64,000 bases of DNA from CAYUHK01 sp964475165 (GCA_964475165.1 CAYYVN010000009.1:11668-75667), one strand, 5' to 3'; positions 33,431 to 43,084 are shown, counted from the first letter of the stretch. The notes: generated by a model from the letters alone, not told the origin. Numbers and translations: made by a program.

Positions 33431-34113
33431 CCTCCTCCGCCACTATGCAACCGGCTGCGTTCCAACGCATCTTGCGCACCCTGCGCCGCGCCTACGGCCC
33501 CTTGCCGGTCGCGCGCCCGGAGCCGCCGTTGGATGTATTGATCCAAACCATCCTTTCCCAGAACACCAGCGACCTCAATTCGCTGCGCGCCTATCGCTCT
33601 TTGAGGCGTCAATTTCCGCGTTGGTCACAGGTGGCCGCGGCTTCCGAGGCGGAGATCGCCAGCGCCATTCATAGCGGCGGCTTGGCGCGGATCAAAGCCG
33701 CCCGTATTCGCCAGGTGCTCCAGATCATCCACGCGCCAGGCGGCAGAGCCGCCCTGCGGCGCCTAAAAAAAATGGATCAGGCCCAAGCGCTTTCCTGGCT
33801 GACCAGCCTGCCCGGCGTTGGCGTTAAAACCGCTTCCTGCGTGCTCTTGTTCGCCTTGGGCTTGCCGGCTATGCCGGTGGATACGCATGTTTATCGCTTG
33901 GTTATCCGGCTGGGCTGGGTTGCGCCGCGCCAGCCGGTGGCGGCAGTCACGGCGGCGCTGGAAAAGCTGATCCCGGCGCGCATGATCCGGCCCCTGCATC
34001 TCTACTTGATCGAGCATGGCCGGCGCATCTGCCGCCCGCAGCGCCCGGCTTGCGACCAGTGCGTGCTGCGTCCGGATTGCGTCTGGGCGCTCCATAACGC
34101 TCCCTCGGCCTGA
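33427..34113 (+). CDS. nth: Endonuclease III-like DNA glycosylase/AP lyase
   Basis: HhH-GPD base-excision-repair enzyme that removes oxidised pyrimidines. The 228 residues contain LIQTILSQNTSD, the helix-hairpin-helix LPGVGVKTASCVLLF with the catalytic Lys, the catalytic Asp in PVDTHVYRL, and a [4Fe-4S] cluster motif (CRPQRPACDQCVLRPDC, spacing C-x6-C-x2-C-x5-C). All four cluster Cys are there. It differs from Escherichia coli Nth enough that the substrate could be broader (archaeal-type or MutY-like glycosylases share the fold). It is translationally coupled to purN. Confidence 0.9.
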   Translation: MTSSATMQPAAFQRILRTLRRAYGPLPVARPEPPLDVLIQTILSQNTSDLNSLRAYRSLRRQFPRWSQVAAASEAEIASAIHSGGLARIKAARIRQVLQIIHAPGGRAALRRLKKMDQAQALSWLTSLPGVGVKTASCVLLFALGLPAMPVDTHVYRLVIRLGWVAPRQPVAAVTAALEKLIPARMIRPLHLYLIEHGRRICRPQRPACDQCVLRPDCVWALHNAPSA

Positions 34114-34142
34114 GGCGCGCTGCGTCTGTTTTGCTTTTAATA

Positions 34143-34170
34143 TCGACGAGCGGCGCCGAGACACTATAAT
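34143..34170 (+). promoter_or_regulatory. Promoter for hisG
   Basis: TCGACG, 16 bases, then a perfect TATAAT. The start would be near 34177, about 29 bases before the hisG ATG. Confidence 0.55.
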
Positions 34171-34205
34171 GCGCGCTAAAGGTTATATCAGATTCGAGCA
34201 GCACC

Positions 34206-35090
34206 ATGGATTGCATTATGAAAAAAATTGTTATCGGTTTGCCCAAGGGGAGCCTGCAAGAAACCACCTTGCAGTTGATGCGTAAAGCCGGCTTCATGAT
34301 CTCGGTTGGCTCGCGCTCCTATCTGCCGACGGTGGATGATCCTCTGCTGGAGGCGCGCTTGATCCGCGCCCAGGAAATCAGCCGCTATGTGGAACACGGC
34401 CTGCTGGATGCGGGGATCACCGGTTATGATTGGATCAAGGAAAACGACTCGGATGTTGAGGAGATCGCCGATCTCGTCTACGCCAAGCAGGGTATGGCTC
34501 CCGTGCGCTGGGTGCTGGCGGTGCCTTGCGATTCGCCGATCAGCCGTGTCGCTGATCTGCAGGGTAAACGCATCGCCACTGAAGCCGTGGGCTTGACGCG
34601 GCGCTTCCTGGAAAAGCATGGCGTGCAAGCGCAAATCGAGTTTTCGTGGGGCGCCACCGAAATGAAGGCGCCCGATCTGGTGGATGCCATTGTCGAATTG
34701 ACCGAAACAGGCTCGTCATTGCGCGCGCATAGTTTGCGTATTCTGGAAACCATCATAGAATCCACCACCCGCCTGATCGCCAATAAAGCGGCCTGGCAAG
34801 ATCCCGGCAAGCGTGCCAAAATAGAGCAGGTGGCCGTGCTGCTGCAGGGCGCCTTGGCGGCCGAAACTCAGGTGCTCTTGAAAATGAATGCCACCCAGGA
34901 GCGCGTGGCTACCATCACGGATATTTTACCGGCCTTGCATTCGCCCACCATCAATCAATTGAATGAGCAAGGCTGGGTGGCCATCGAATCGGTGGTCGCC
35001 AAGCAAGTGGTTAGGGAAATCATTCCGCGTTTGAAAGCGGCGGGAGCGGAGGGCATCATCGAGATTCCTCTCAACAAGGTGATTACCTGA
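34206..35090 (+). CDS. hisG: ATP phosphoribosyltransferase HisG, long form
   Basis: First enzyme of histidine synthesis; joins ATP and PRPP. The 294 residues comprise two periplasmic-binding-protein-like catalytic domains (GLPKGSLQE at the start, DAGITGYDWI, the PRPP-binding ETGSSLRAHSLRI near residue 175) and a C-terminal regulatory domain (about 215-290). This is the hexameric, histidine-inhibited long form, which does not need HisZ. The ATG at 34206 or the one at 34218 could start it. It has its own promoter. No other his gene is near. Confidence 0.95.
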   Translation: MDCIMKKIVIGLPKGSLQETTLQLMRKAGFMISVGSRSYLPTVDDPLLEARLIRAQEISRYVEHGLLDAGITGYDWIKENDSDVEEIADLVYAKQGMAPVRWVLAVPCDSPISRVADLQGKRIATEAVGLTRRFLEKHGVQAQIEFSWGATEMKAPDLVDAIVELTETGSSLRAHSLRILETIIESTTRLIANKAAWQDPGKRAKIEQVAVLLQGALAAETQVLLKMNATQERVATITDILPALHSPTINQLNEQGWVAIESVVAKQVVREIIPRLKAAGAEGIIEIPLNKVIT

Positions 35091-35388
35091 GGAAGCGCGC
35101 GGCTATATTGAACAATTAGATCCAGCACTTGGTCGGGTTAAAAGCATCCATCCGGCTGTCGAGAGGCAACCCAAAGATAAGCACTGCTGAGGCTGGCTCG
35201 GCTGCGCCGGCTCAGGCTGGATGGGCCCGGAGGTCTTGATCAATGCCGCTAGCGCCAGTGATGAGCCTCTCTCCCTTACAAAAGCAGAGAAAATCCCAGG
35301 GCGGCGCGCCTGCTCGGGGGAGTCTCTCAGCGTGGGCTGGCCGGGCAGAATTTGTTAAGAGGTTGGCAACAATAACAGGAGGGAACAT
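35091..35388. other. Intergenic region between hisG and the bS22-like gene
   Basis: These 298 bases contain no convincing protein gene. A strong stem CTGAG-G-CTGGC/GCCGG-CTCAG lies at 35187-35215 and could end the hisG transcript, although no T-run follows. The rest is GC-rich without a recognised motif. The strong AGGAGG site of the next small gene begins near 35377. Confidence 0.4.
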
Positions 35389-35484
35389 ATGGGATCACTG
35401 AAGAAATGGCGCCGCAAAAAGATGTCCAAACATAAACGGCGTAAGCGTCTCAAAGCTAATCGCCATAAGAACATCAATAAATAG
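35389..35484 (+). CDS. bS22-like small ribosomal protein (AURKAIP1/COX24 domain)
   Basis: A 31-residue, extremely basic protein beginning MGSLKKWRRKKMSKHK and continuing RRKRLKANRHKN. That pattern (MGS..K.RR.KMSKHK.RK) is the signature of the AURKAIP1/COX24 domain, found in mitochondrial mS38 and in short bacterial proteins, of which mycobacterial bS22 sits on the 30S subunit near the decoding region. ACAGGAGGG precedes the ATG at ideal distance, which strongly supports expression. The family is often overlooked because of its size. It lies 15 bases before a TPR lipoprotein gene. Confidence 0.85.
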   Translation: MGSLKKWRRKKMSKHKRRKRLKANRHKNINK

Positions 35485-35499
35485 CGGATTGCTGAGTTC

Positions 35500-37536
35500 A
35501 TGCGGATAGGTGCGCTATGCGGCTTGATGTGCTTGGCTCTAGTCTGTGGCCTGCTGGCTGGCTGCCAGGTGATCCCGCGGCCTGCGCAGCAGGCCGGGTC
35601 TGAAGCTTCCTTGAGCCAGGGCCAATTGGATTTGGCTGATGCCTTAGCCCATTATAGCCTGGGTTTGTTGCGCGAGGGCCTGGCTGATCCGGGCGCCTTA
35701 ACCAATTATCTGCAGGCCCTGCAGTTGCAGCCGGAGCGCTTGGATCTTTACGCTCGTGCCGCGGCCGTGCATCTGCGGCTGGGGGCGAGCGCGGAGGCCG
35801 TGGCTGTGCTCCAAAACGCCTGCCGCCGGAATCCACGCTCGGCGGAGGCCTGCCTTTATCTGGCCCAGGTTTATCAAGCGCTACAGCAATGGAGCCTGGC
35901 CGAGGATGCTTGCCGACAGGCGGCGCGTATCGCTCCTGAATATTTCAAGATCTATCTCCAACTGGCCGCTCTGGCCCAGGAGCAGGGCGATCAAGAGGGC
36001 GCCTTGACCATCCTGGAAGAGGCCTTGGCGCTGGTGGCCGATAAACGTCCCCTGCTGCGTTTGTTGGGCGATCTGCATCTGCAACGCACCGGTTATCGGG
36101 TCCTGGCCGATGGCGCCTTGCCGGAGGTGCAGCTGGCTATAGATTATTATGAACGCGCCGCCCGCGAACCGCCGGATGCGCTGAGCATCACCTACCTTCG
36201 GCAACTGGGCGATCTCTACATGTTGACGCGCCAGTTTGCGGCTGCCGCCGCCTGTTATGGCGCCGTGCTCACCGAACATCCCGCGGAAATCGCCACCCGC
36301 AAAAAGCTGGCGCTTTGCCACCTGGCCCTGGGCGAAAGACAGCCGGCCATTGCTGAGCTGCAAGCCATTGCCGAGCAGGAACCCGCCAATCTTGAGGTGC
36401 AATGTTATCTGGGCGAATTATATGAGGAGCAGGCCGATATCCCCAAAGCCATCGCGCATTTCATCTCGGCCTGCGCCCATGAGGCTGCCTCAGCTAAGCC
36501 CTTCTTAAAGCTGGCTCGGCTCTATCTGGAAACCGACCCGCGCAAGGCCAGTCAGGTGTTGGAGTCGGGGCTCAAACAGATCCCCGAAGATCAACAGCTG
36601 CTCGAAATGCTCATTCCGCTTTATCTGCATAATCAGCAAAAGGATGCCGCCCAGACCGCGCTCTATCGTCTGCAGGCCGTGGTGAGGCAGCATCATGCGC
36701 CTGCTCTGGCCGCGCGGCTCTTGTTTTATTACGCTCTGGCCGCTCAGCATAATGACCTGCCAGAAAATGCCGCGGCCATGTATCAAGAGGCTATCGAACT
36801 GGATCCCTATCTGATCGCCGCGCGCCTGCGCTTAGCCTTTCTCTATTTGGCGCAAGCGCGGCGCCCGGAAGCCCTGCAGATTATTGGTGGCGTGGAAGAG
36901 CTGCTGCCCGAAGATTTTCATGTTTTGTATTTTTTGGGCTTGTTCTATTTCCGCTTGGAGTATTTCCCGCAAGCCCGGGCGTATTTTGAGCAGGCCAGCG
37001 AAGCCGCGCTCCTCGAAGGCCTGGATGGGTTTGATCTGGATTCTTCTTTTTATTTTGCTTATGGCGCGGCCTGCGAGCGTTGCGGGGAATGGGCTGCCGC
37101 CGAGCTGCTCCTCGAACATGCCATCCGCCTGGATCCCGAGAACGGGGCGGCTTTCAATTATCTGGCTTATATGTGGGCGGAGCGCGGCCAGAACCTCATG
37201 CGGGCCCTGTTCTATATTGACCAAGCCCTGGATCTGGAGCCGGAGAATGGGGCCTTCCTGGATACACTCGGTTGGGTTTATTTCCAGCTGGGCCGCTATA
37301 CCGCAGCGCTCGATGAAATCCATAACGCCCTGGTCTTTATGCCCCAGGAACCGATTATCATGGAACATATGGGCGATGTACTGTGGGCCTTGCAGCGCGC
37401 GCCGGAGGCTTTCTTCTGGTGGCGCGAGGCTTATCGTCTCAATCCCCAAGCAGCTGAGCTGGGTGCAAAATTAAAAACGCACGCTGGCCAGTCGGATAAC
37501 CCACCAGCGCCGGATGGATATGCGCCTGAGCCTTGA
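35500..37536 (+). CDS. TPR-repeat lipoprotein
   Basis: The 678-residue product starts with a lipoprotein signal (LVCGLLAGCQ; Cys near residue 22). It then consists almost wholly of tetratricopeptide repeats, about 15-17 copies, for example AAAVHLRLGASAEAVAVLQNA, YLAQVYQALQQWSLAEDACR and DTLGWVYFQLGRYTAALDEI. It probably anchors in the membrane and scaffolds a complex in the periplasm. Families such as PilF, BamD-like or PelB-like proteins share the plan, but no specific match is evident. There is no ribosome-binding site of note; it may be co-transcribed with the bS22-like gene. Confidence 0.82.
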   Translation: MRIGALCGLMCLALVCGLLAGCQVIPRPAQQAGSEASLSQGQLDLADALAHYSLGLLREGLADPGALTNYLQALQLQPERLDLYARAAAVHLRLGASAEAVAVLQNACRRNPRSAEACLYLAQVYQALQQWSLAEDACRQAARIAPEYFKIYLQLAALAQEQGDQEGALTILEEALALVADKRPLLRLLGDLHLQRTGYRVLADGALPEVQLAIDYYERAAREPPDALSITYLRQLGDLYMLTRQFAAAAACYGAVLTEHPAEIATRKKLALCHLALGERQPAIAELQAIAEQEPANLEVQCYLGELYEEQADIPKAIAHFISACAHEAASAKPFLKLARLYLETDPRKASQVLESGLKQIPEDQQLLEMLIPLYLHNQQKDAAQTALYRLQAVVRQHHAPALAARLLFYYALAAQHNDLPENAAAMYQEAIELDPYLIAARLRLAFLYLAQARRPEALQIIGGVEELLPEDFHVLYFLGLFYFRLEYFPQARAYFEQASEAALLEGLDGFDLDSSFYFAYGAACERCGEWAAAELLLEHAIRLDPENGAAFNYLAYMWAERGQNLMRALFYIDQALDLEPENGAFLDTLGWVYFQLGRYTAALDEIHNALVFMPQEPIIMEHMGDVLWALQRAPEAFFWWREAYRLNPQAAELGAKLKTHAGQSDNPPAPDGYAPEP

Positions 37537-37589
37537 GCTGCTCTTTGTCGGCTGCTGCGCCGCCCGCTGGGAGGCCCCTCCCTTTCTGC

Positions 37590-37618
37590 TTGAAAATAGC
37601 GTATACCCGGGCTAGCAT
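37590..37618 (+). promoter_or_regulatory. Possible promoter for tRNA-Arg and the coiled-coil gene
   Basis: TTGAAA, 17 bases, TAGCAT. The start near 37625 would give a precursor of about 90 bases before the mature tRNA. Confidence 0.4.
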
Positions 37619-37713
37619 CCTGATCGGATGCCGCCTTGGGCCTGGCCATGGCCAGGCTGCGACCGACGCCAGCGAGCTATCAGGCAGCGGAGCGGGGAGC
37701 GGCAATGGCGAGG

Positions 37714-37787
<74 letters not shown>

Positions 37788-37836
37788 CCCTAACATCTGG
37801 TGGATCAGTTTGCAAAAATCTATTGCGGGAGGTCGC

Positions 37837-40800
37837 ATGAAAACGCATCCTTGGGTTATAATAATCGGTGCTTCCCTGCTGCTGAGCGCTCTGGCGCCGG
37901 GCGCCCTTAGTGATTCTGACTCAGTCATACCGGCCGCCCGCGCCGCTCAACTTCAAAAGTTGCAGCAGGATCTGCAGGCCGCCGATCAGCTGCTGGATAG
38001 CATCAGGGCGCAACAGCAAAGCCTGGCGCAGCTGCCCCGCGAAGTGCAAGAGGCTCAGCGCCAGGAACGTCAGACCCAGCGCCAGGAGCAGACGCAGATC
38101 CGCGAGCTCCAGACCGCAGAGCGTGAGCTCTCCGGATTAAAAACCCGCCTGACCGCTCTCGAAAAACAAATCATCCGCGCCGGCGCCGCTCAAGAGAAGC
38201 TCGCCGCCCTCAACGCCGCAGAGCAGCAGCTCCAGCGCCAGCAGCAGGCCGCCGCCGCGCGCCTTGAAACCCTGACCGCTCAGCATCAGGCCGCTCAGCA
38301 GGAGCGCGCCGCCCTGCAAACCCAGCTGCAGGAGGCCGCTCAGCGTCTGGCGGCAGCGCAAAAACTGGCTCCGGAACTCAAACGGCTCCAGAGGGATTTG
38401 CAGCGCCGCCAGCAAGAATTGGCGGGGATCACTAATCAGGCTCAGCGCGCCGCCGCGGAGCATGCTCTCATCCGCCAAGAAATCGAAAGCTTCCAAAGCC
38501 GTCTGGCAGAAATCGAACGCGCGGCCAGTACCAATGTTGCGCAAGAGACCTTAAAGCAATTACAAGCCGCGCTGGCGGCCGCTCAGCAGGAGCGCACCGC
38601 CGCCACGGCCGAGCTGCAAACCGCCACCCGCGCCGGCGCCGCCGCCGCCCAAGAGGTTGCCCAGCTCAAGCGCCGCCTGGCCGCGGCCAGCAAGCGCTTA
38701 CAGCAAGCCTCTCAACCATCCGGGGCTGTGGAAAAGCTGCAGGCTGAATTGGACCGAGAACAAAAATTACGCGCCGATTCCGATGCCGCTCTGCAACGCC
38801 ATCGCGAGGCACGCCACGCGGCCCAGCAGGAAATCGCCGCGCTTGCTGCCCAGATCGCCGAAGCTCAGGCCCGTGAAAAAGATGTGCAGCGTCAGATTCA
38901 AGCCACGGCCCAAGTGCGCACCGCGCTGGAACGGGAGCAAAAATTACAGGTGGCCTCCATGCAGGCCGCCGAGCAGGCCACTCGCGCCGCCGAACAAACC
39001 GAACGCGAGCTGCTCCAAGCTAAAACCGCTTGGGATAGCCTCTCCTCGCGCCTGGCCGAAACTCATCCGCAACTGCAAGCCTACCAACGCCTGCAGGAGG
39101 AATTGCAAACGGTGCAAAGGCAGCGCCAGGCGGCGCTTGAGCAGGCGCGCCAGGAAGAACAATCATCGCAAGCGGCGGCGGAGCTGCTGCGCAAACTGCA
39201 GCGCCAAATCGCCGCTGCTGAAAAACAGGCCGCGCGCCAACAAGCCACCAAGCTCGCACCGCTCCAGGCGCAGCTGGAGAAAGAACAGCAGGCTCTGGCG
39301 CAGGCCACTGCCGCCGGGCAGCGTCAGACCGCCGCCCGCGCCGCGACCACCCAGGAAGTCGCCGCTCTCGAGCAGCGCCTGGTCTTTCTGAGCCAACCAG
39401 CCGCCGAGGAGGCCAGTCCTTTGGAGCTCGCTTTGCAAGGGCAGCTGCAAGAGGCGCAGCAAGCCCGCGCGGCGGCCGAAGCCCAGATTCTCCAGGAACG
39501 CCAGGCTTATCAGGAGGCCCAAGCAAAATTGAGCTCCTTGCGGCGCGCCTGCCGGGAAGCGGCCCGCCAATCGGAGCAGAGCAAGAAACATGCGGCCCAG
39601 CTGGCTAAACTACAAGCTGATCTAAACCGGCAACAAGAGCTGCAGCGCGCCGCCGCCGCCCAAGCCGCCGAGCAGGCCCAGCGGCGTCTGGCCGCGGAGC
39701 AGGAATTGAGCGCGCAGCAAGCTCAGCTCCAAAGTGTTTCCCAAGCGCTCTCCGCGGCCCCCGCCGCGGCTGCCAGCGCGCAAGTGCAAGCCGAATTGGC
39801 TGCGACTATCCGCCTCAAAGAGGCCGCCCACAAACAAGCGCTCAGTGATGCCGCGGCCACTCAGGTTATCCGTAAATCCCTGGCGAAAATCCAGACGCAG
39901 TTGCAGGCCCAACAAGCGGCCGAGGCGACCCTCCAGCAAAAAATGGAGCGGCAGGCTGAATTGCAAGGCCAGTTAGCGGAAGCTTCGCAAGAGCTCCGGA
40001 CGGCTGAAGCCCAAGGGCAGGCCGCGGCCGCCCTGCGGACGGCCGCCGATGAAGAATTGGTGGGCTTACAAGCCCAGCTGGCCCTGCTGGATAAACAGGT
40101 AGCCGAAAAAGAGCGGGCCAATCAACAGCTCATCTCGCTCCAAGCCGAGTTGCAAAAAACCCGCGCGCAAACTCAAGCGCTGCTGGCGGCCCCGCCAGCG
40201 GCGGCGGCCAGGCAAAAGATCGTGGATCTACAGGCCCAACTGCAAGCGGCTGAAAAACGCCTGGCGGATCAAGAGGAACAAAGCCAGGCTTTGCAAGCGC
40301 TGCGCGAACAATTGGCCGGTGAAAAAGAACAGCTTCTGGCCGCCCAAGAGCAATCCCGCGACCGGGATAAAGAGCAGCGGCTTTTGGAAAAACAAGCCGC
40401 CAGCTTGCAGGCCGCCCTCCAGCAGGCCGAAAGCCGTCTGACAAAATGGGCGCGGCGCCTGCCTCCCAGCGCGGCCCTTAAACAGGAACTCGATCAAGTA
40501 AAACGAGAGCAACAAGAGACCCTCGCCGCCGCTCAGGCCGCGCGCGGCGAGCAAACTCGTTTGCAAAGCGAATTGACCTCTCTGACCAGCCGAACGCAGT
40601 TGCTGGCTGATTCCCTGGCTGTGATGCAACGCGAGCTGGCCGCGCGCCCGGCCACAGCTTTGGCGCGGGCGTCCCAGCAGTCCGCCCCGGTCCCAGCGAT
40701 CTCCAGGCCTCTCCCGGCCTCATCAAGTTCAACCGCGCTCGCCGGCGGGCCGCATAGCACCGCCGCGCACTTATTGGCGGCCGAACAAAAGATCCTGGCC

Positions 40801-41184
40801 GCCGCTCGCAGCCCGGCAGAGCTCGAGAGCGCTTCTTCGGCTGCCGAAATTGCGCCTGCTCAGGAGGCCGCGGCCGCGCGCCATTATCACGCCGGCATTC
40901 GTCAGTGGGATGCCGGTAATCTGGAAGGGGCCATCGCCGAGTTTGAGCAGACCATTCGCCTGAACCCGGATGCGGCCAGCGCCTATTATAATCTGGGCTT
41001 GGCTTATCTGCGTAAGGAACAGATCGGCACCGCTTGCGATTATGCCTATCAAGCCGGTCGCATTTATTTAAAAGATAACAATGTGGCCCAAGCCATGCGC
41101 ATGATCGCTTTTATTAAAAGCATGGATGCCTCCAGCGGTCTGATTTCGGAATTAAGGCAGGCCATCTCCGCGCAGCAACAATAA
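37837..41184 (+). CDS. Giant exported coiled-coil protein with C-terminal TPR
   Basis: The 1115-residue protein has a signal peptide (VIIIGASLLLSALAPGALS) and then nearly 950 residues of Gln/Ala/Leu/Glu/Arg-rich heptads. Only short Ala/Pro-rich breaks interrupt this predicted long coiled-coil rod. A Ser/Pro/Ala-rich linker (about 950-1005) leads to a C-terminal TPR pair (about 1015-1100; YHAGIRQWDAGNLEGAIAEFE, YYNLGLAYLRKEQIGTACDY). GGGAGG precedes the ATG. Rod-plus-TPR suggests a periplasmic structural or tethering element. Homology searches will be confused by low complexity; I recognise no family. Confidence 0.75.
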   Translation: MKTHPWVIIIGASLLLSALAPGALSDSDSVIPAARAAQLQKLQQDLQAADQLLDSIRAQQQSLAQLPREVQEAQRQERQTQRQEQTQIRELQTAERELSGLKTRLTALEKQIIRAGAAQEKLAALNAAEQQLQRQQQAAAARLETLTAQHQAAQQERAALQTQLQEAAQRLAAAQKLAPELKRLQRDLQRRQQELAGITNQAQRAAAEHALIRQEIESFQSRLAEIERAASTNVAQETLKQLQAALAAAQQERTAATAELQTATRAGAAAAQEVAQLKRRLAAASKRLQQASQPSGAVEKLQAELDREQKLRADSDAALQRHREARHAAQQEIAALAAQIAEAQAREKDVQRQIQATAQVRTALEREQKLQVASMQAAEQATRAAEQTERELLQAKTAWDSLSSRLAETHPQLQAYQRLQEELQTVQRQRQAALEQARQEEQSSQAAAELLRKLQRQIAAAEKQAARQQATKLAPLQAQLEKEQQALAQATAAGQRQTAARAATTQEVAALEQRLVFLSQPAAEEASPLELALQGQLQEAQQARAAAEAQILQERQAYQEAQAKLSSLRRACREAARQSEQSKKHAAQLAKLQADLNRQQELQRAAAAQAAEQAQRRLAAEQELSAQQAQLQSVSQALSAAPAAAASAQVQAELAATIRLKEAAHKQALSDAAATQVIRKSLAKIQTQLQAQQAAEATLQQKMERQAELQGQLAEASQELRTAEAQGQAAAALRTAADEELVGLQAQLALLDKQVAEKERANQQLISLQAELQKTRAQTQALLAAPPAAAARQKIVDLQAQLQAAEKRLADQEEQSQALQALREQLAGEKEQLLAAQEQSRDRDKEQRLLEKQAASLQAALQQAESRLTKWARRLPPSAALKQELDQVKREQQETLAAAQAARGEQTRLQSELTSLTSRTQLLADSLAVMQRELAARPATALARASQQSAPVPAISRPLPASSSSTALAGGPHSTAAHLLAAEQKILAAARSPAELESASSAAEIAPAQEAAAARHYHAGIRQWDAGNLEGAIAEFEQTIRLNPDAASAYYNLGLAYLRKEQIGTACDYAYQAGRIYLKDNNVAQAMRMIAFIKSMDASSGLISELRQAISAQQQ

Positions 41185-41254
41185 ATCCAGGCTGCGCCCG
41201 CGCCGCCGCCAATGGATGGGTGGCGCCCGGCGGCGGGCGGTGCTGAACAAAATA

Positions 41255-42259
41255 ATGGCAACTTTAACACAGCTTTATCCGTTGGTTTTTACCCCAATCT
41301 ATAAGGATTATATTTGGGGTGGCGACCGCATTATACGGCGTTACCGGCGCACGGCCCCACCGGGAATCTATGCTGAATCATGGGAACTGGCTGATCGACC
41401 CGAGGCGATGAGCGTCGTGCGGGATGGTCCCCTGGCCGGCCGGACGCTCGCTGATCTGCGGCGCGACTATGGTTCGCAATTGTTGGGCGGCCAGGCCGCG
41501 GAGCGTTTTCCTCTGCTGGTGAAACTGCTCGACGCCCGTGAATGCCTGAGCGTTCAGGTGCATCCGGATGAAGCCTCAGCCGCAGCGGTGGGCGGCGAGC
41601 CCAAGACCGAGGCCTGGTATGTTATCGATGCTGAGCCCGGCGCCTTGGTCTACGCTGGCTTACGGGCCGGGGTGGGGGCGGAGACTTTTCGGCGGGCACT
41701 AGAGGCCGGATCCCTCAAAGAGCTTTTGCTGGCTGTTCCGGTCCGGCCGGGCGATCTGATCTATATTCCCGGCGGGCGCGTGCATGCTATCGGTGCCGGC
41801 TGTTTGCTGTTGGAAGTTCAGCAGAATTCCGATACCACTTACCGCGTCTTCGATTGGCAACGCTTGGATCGCAATGGTCAACCGCGTCAGTTGCATGTTG
41901 AGCAGGCTCTGCGTGTGATCCGCTGGAGCACTACGGCGCCGACGCATCTACCGCCGCCGGCAGGTTTATGGGCTGCACCCAAGGCGGCGGCCGTCTGCCA
42001 TGAACGCCTGCGTACGCCTTATTTTCAAATCAATCAGCTGGTGATCGTCACCCGCTATGCGGCGGCCACCTCGGCTGAGAGTTTCCAGATCATCTTCGTC
42101 GAGGATGGCGCTCTGCGCTTGCAAAGCGCTCAAGCCACCCTCAGCGCCGCCGCCGGCACCACCCTGCTATTGCCGGCGGCGCTGGGCGCTTATGAAATCA
42201 GCGCCCTCACCGCGCCCCTGCGTATCGTGCAGATCAGCCTGCCGAGCAAACTAGCGTAA
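41255..42259 (+). CDS. manA: Class I mannose-6-phosphate isomerase (ManA family)
   Basis: Zinc enzyme interconverting mannose 6-phosphate and fructose 6-phosphate. The 334 residues form a cupin-type protein with the metal ligands in SVQVHPDEAS, TEAWYVIDAEPGA and GGRVHAIGAGCLLLEVQQNSD. The start LVFTPIYKDYIWGG is typical of the shorter bacterial form. I chose the ATG at 41255 just before the conserved N-terminus; no strong ribosome-binding site is visible. Its last nine bases overlap the convergent pseudouridine synthase gene. It could link mannose catabolism to glycolysis or supply GDP-mannose for glycans. Confidence 0.9.
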   Translation: MATLTQLYPLVFTPIYKDYIWGGDRIIRRYRRTAPPGIYAESWELADRPEAMSVVRDGPLAGRTLADLRRDYGSQLLGGQAAERFPLLVKLLDARECLSVQVHPDEASAAAVGGEPKTEAWYVIDAEPGALVYAGLRAGVGAETFRRALEAGSLKELLLAVPVRPGDLIYIPGGRVHAIGAGCLLLEVQQNSDTTYRVFDWQRLDRNGQPRQLHVEQALRVIRWSTTAPTHLPPPAGLWAAPKAAAVCHERLRTPYFQINQLVIVTRYAAATSAESFQIIFVEDGALRLQSAQATLSAAAGTTLLLPAALGAYEISALTAPLRIVQISLPSKLA

Positions 42260-43084
42260 GTGTAGCCGCTGGAGGGCCTGCCGGAAATCCTGGGGCAATG
42301 GCGCGCGCGAGCGCAGCGCCTGGCCGGAGAAGGGCTGGATGAAACGCAGCTCAAAGGCATGCAGGAGCGGACGCGCTATAGCGCACTCCCAGGAACTGAG
42401 GGCGCGGCGGGTAGCATAATAGGGATCGCCCACGATCGGATGCCCGCTGGCGGTCAAGTGCTTGCGAATCTGATGGGTGCGGCCGGTGGGGATCTTGATC
42501 TGTAAATGACTGGCCTGGCGATTGGTATCCAAGACGGTCACCTCCGTCAGCGCGGCTTGGCCATCAATAGGATGCCGAATGCTGAAATGCTGCTTATGGA
42601 GCCGCCCGGCCACCAGGGCATGATAAACCTTGCCCACCTCGCGTTGCGCAAAGAGCTGGCGCAGGCGTGCCTGCGCCGCTGGCCGTTTGGCAAATAATAA
42701 ACAGCCGGAAGTGCCGCGGTCCAAGCGATGCGCCGCCCTCAGCTCCGGCATAGCCAAAGCCTGACGCAGGAGCGTTTCCAGGCTGCCTGCCCCATTGGCA
42801 GTGATGCCCGCCGGCTTATCGACAACCAAATAATCGGCGTCTTGATAAAGAATCCGCTCGGTGATGGGCTCCGGCGTTGCCGCCGCCGGCAGATTGAGCT
42901 GGACAATATCGCCGGCGCGCAAGCTTTGGCGTGCCATCCAGATGCGCCGCTGATTCACAAACACCGCCCGCTGATCGAGCCAGGCCTTGGCTTGACTGCG
43001 CGAAGCTTGCCCCTGGCGCGCCAGAAACTCCAGCAAGGCGCAGCCTGATTCCGTGGCCGATACGCGGAAGGTGAGGATCTTCAT
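42251..43084 (-). CDS. RluA/RluD-family pseudouridine synthase
   Basis: Modifies uridines in rRNA or tRNA. The 277 residues have an N-terminal S4-like RNA-binding domain (about 15-70, RSQAKAWLDQRAVFVNQ) and the catalytic domain with AAHRLDRGTSGCLLFAK carrying the catalytic Asp (about residue 123). GKVYHALVAG, IPTGRTHQIRKHL and GHPIVGDPYYA follow. RluA, RluC and RluD cannot be separated by eye, so the target base is left open. It overlaps the manA end by nine bases on the opposite strand. Confidence 0.92.
   Translation of the reverse strand: MKILTFRVSATESGCALLEFLARQGQASRSQAKAWLDQRAVFVNQRRIWMARQSLRAGDIVQLNLPAAATPEPITERILYQDADYLVVDKPAGITANGAGSLETLLRQALAMPELRAAHRLDRGTSGCLLFAKRPAAQARLRQLFAQREVGKVYHALVAGRLHKQHFSIRHPIDGQAALTEVTVLDTNRQASHLQIKIPTGRTHQIRKHLTASGHPIVGDPYYATRRALSSWECAIARPLLHAFELRFIQPFSGQALRSRAPLPQDFRQALQRLHLR

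Noticed and set aside
34016..34300. Short frames around the purN/nth to hisG junction as extra genes
   Set aside because: They overlap nth and hisG in other frames and have no ribosome-binding site.
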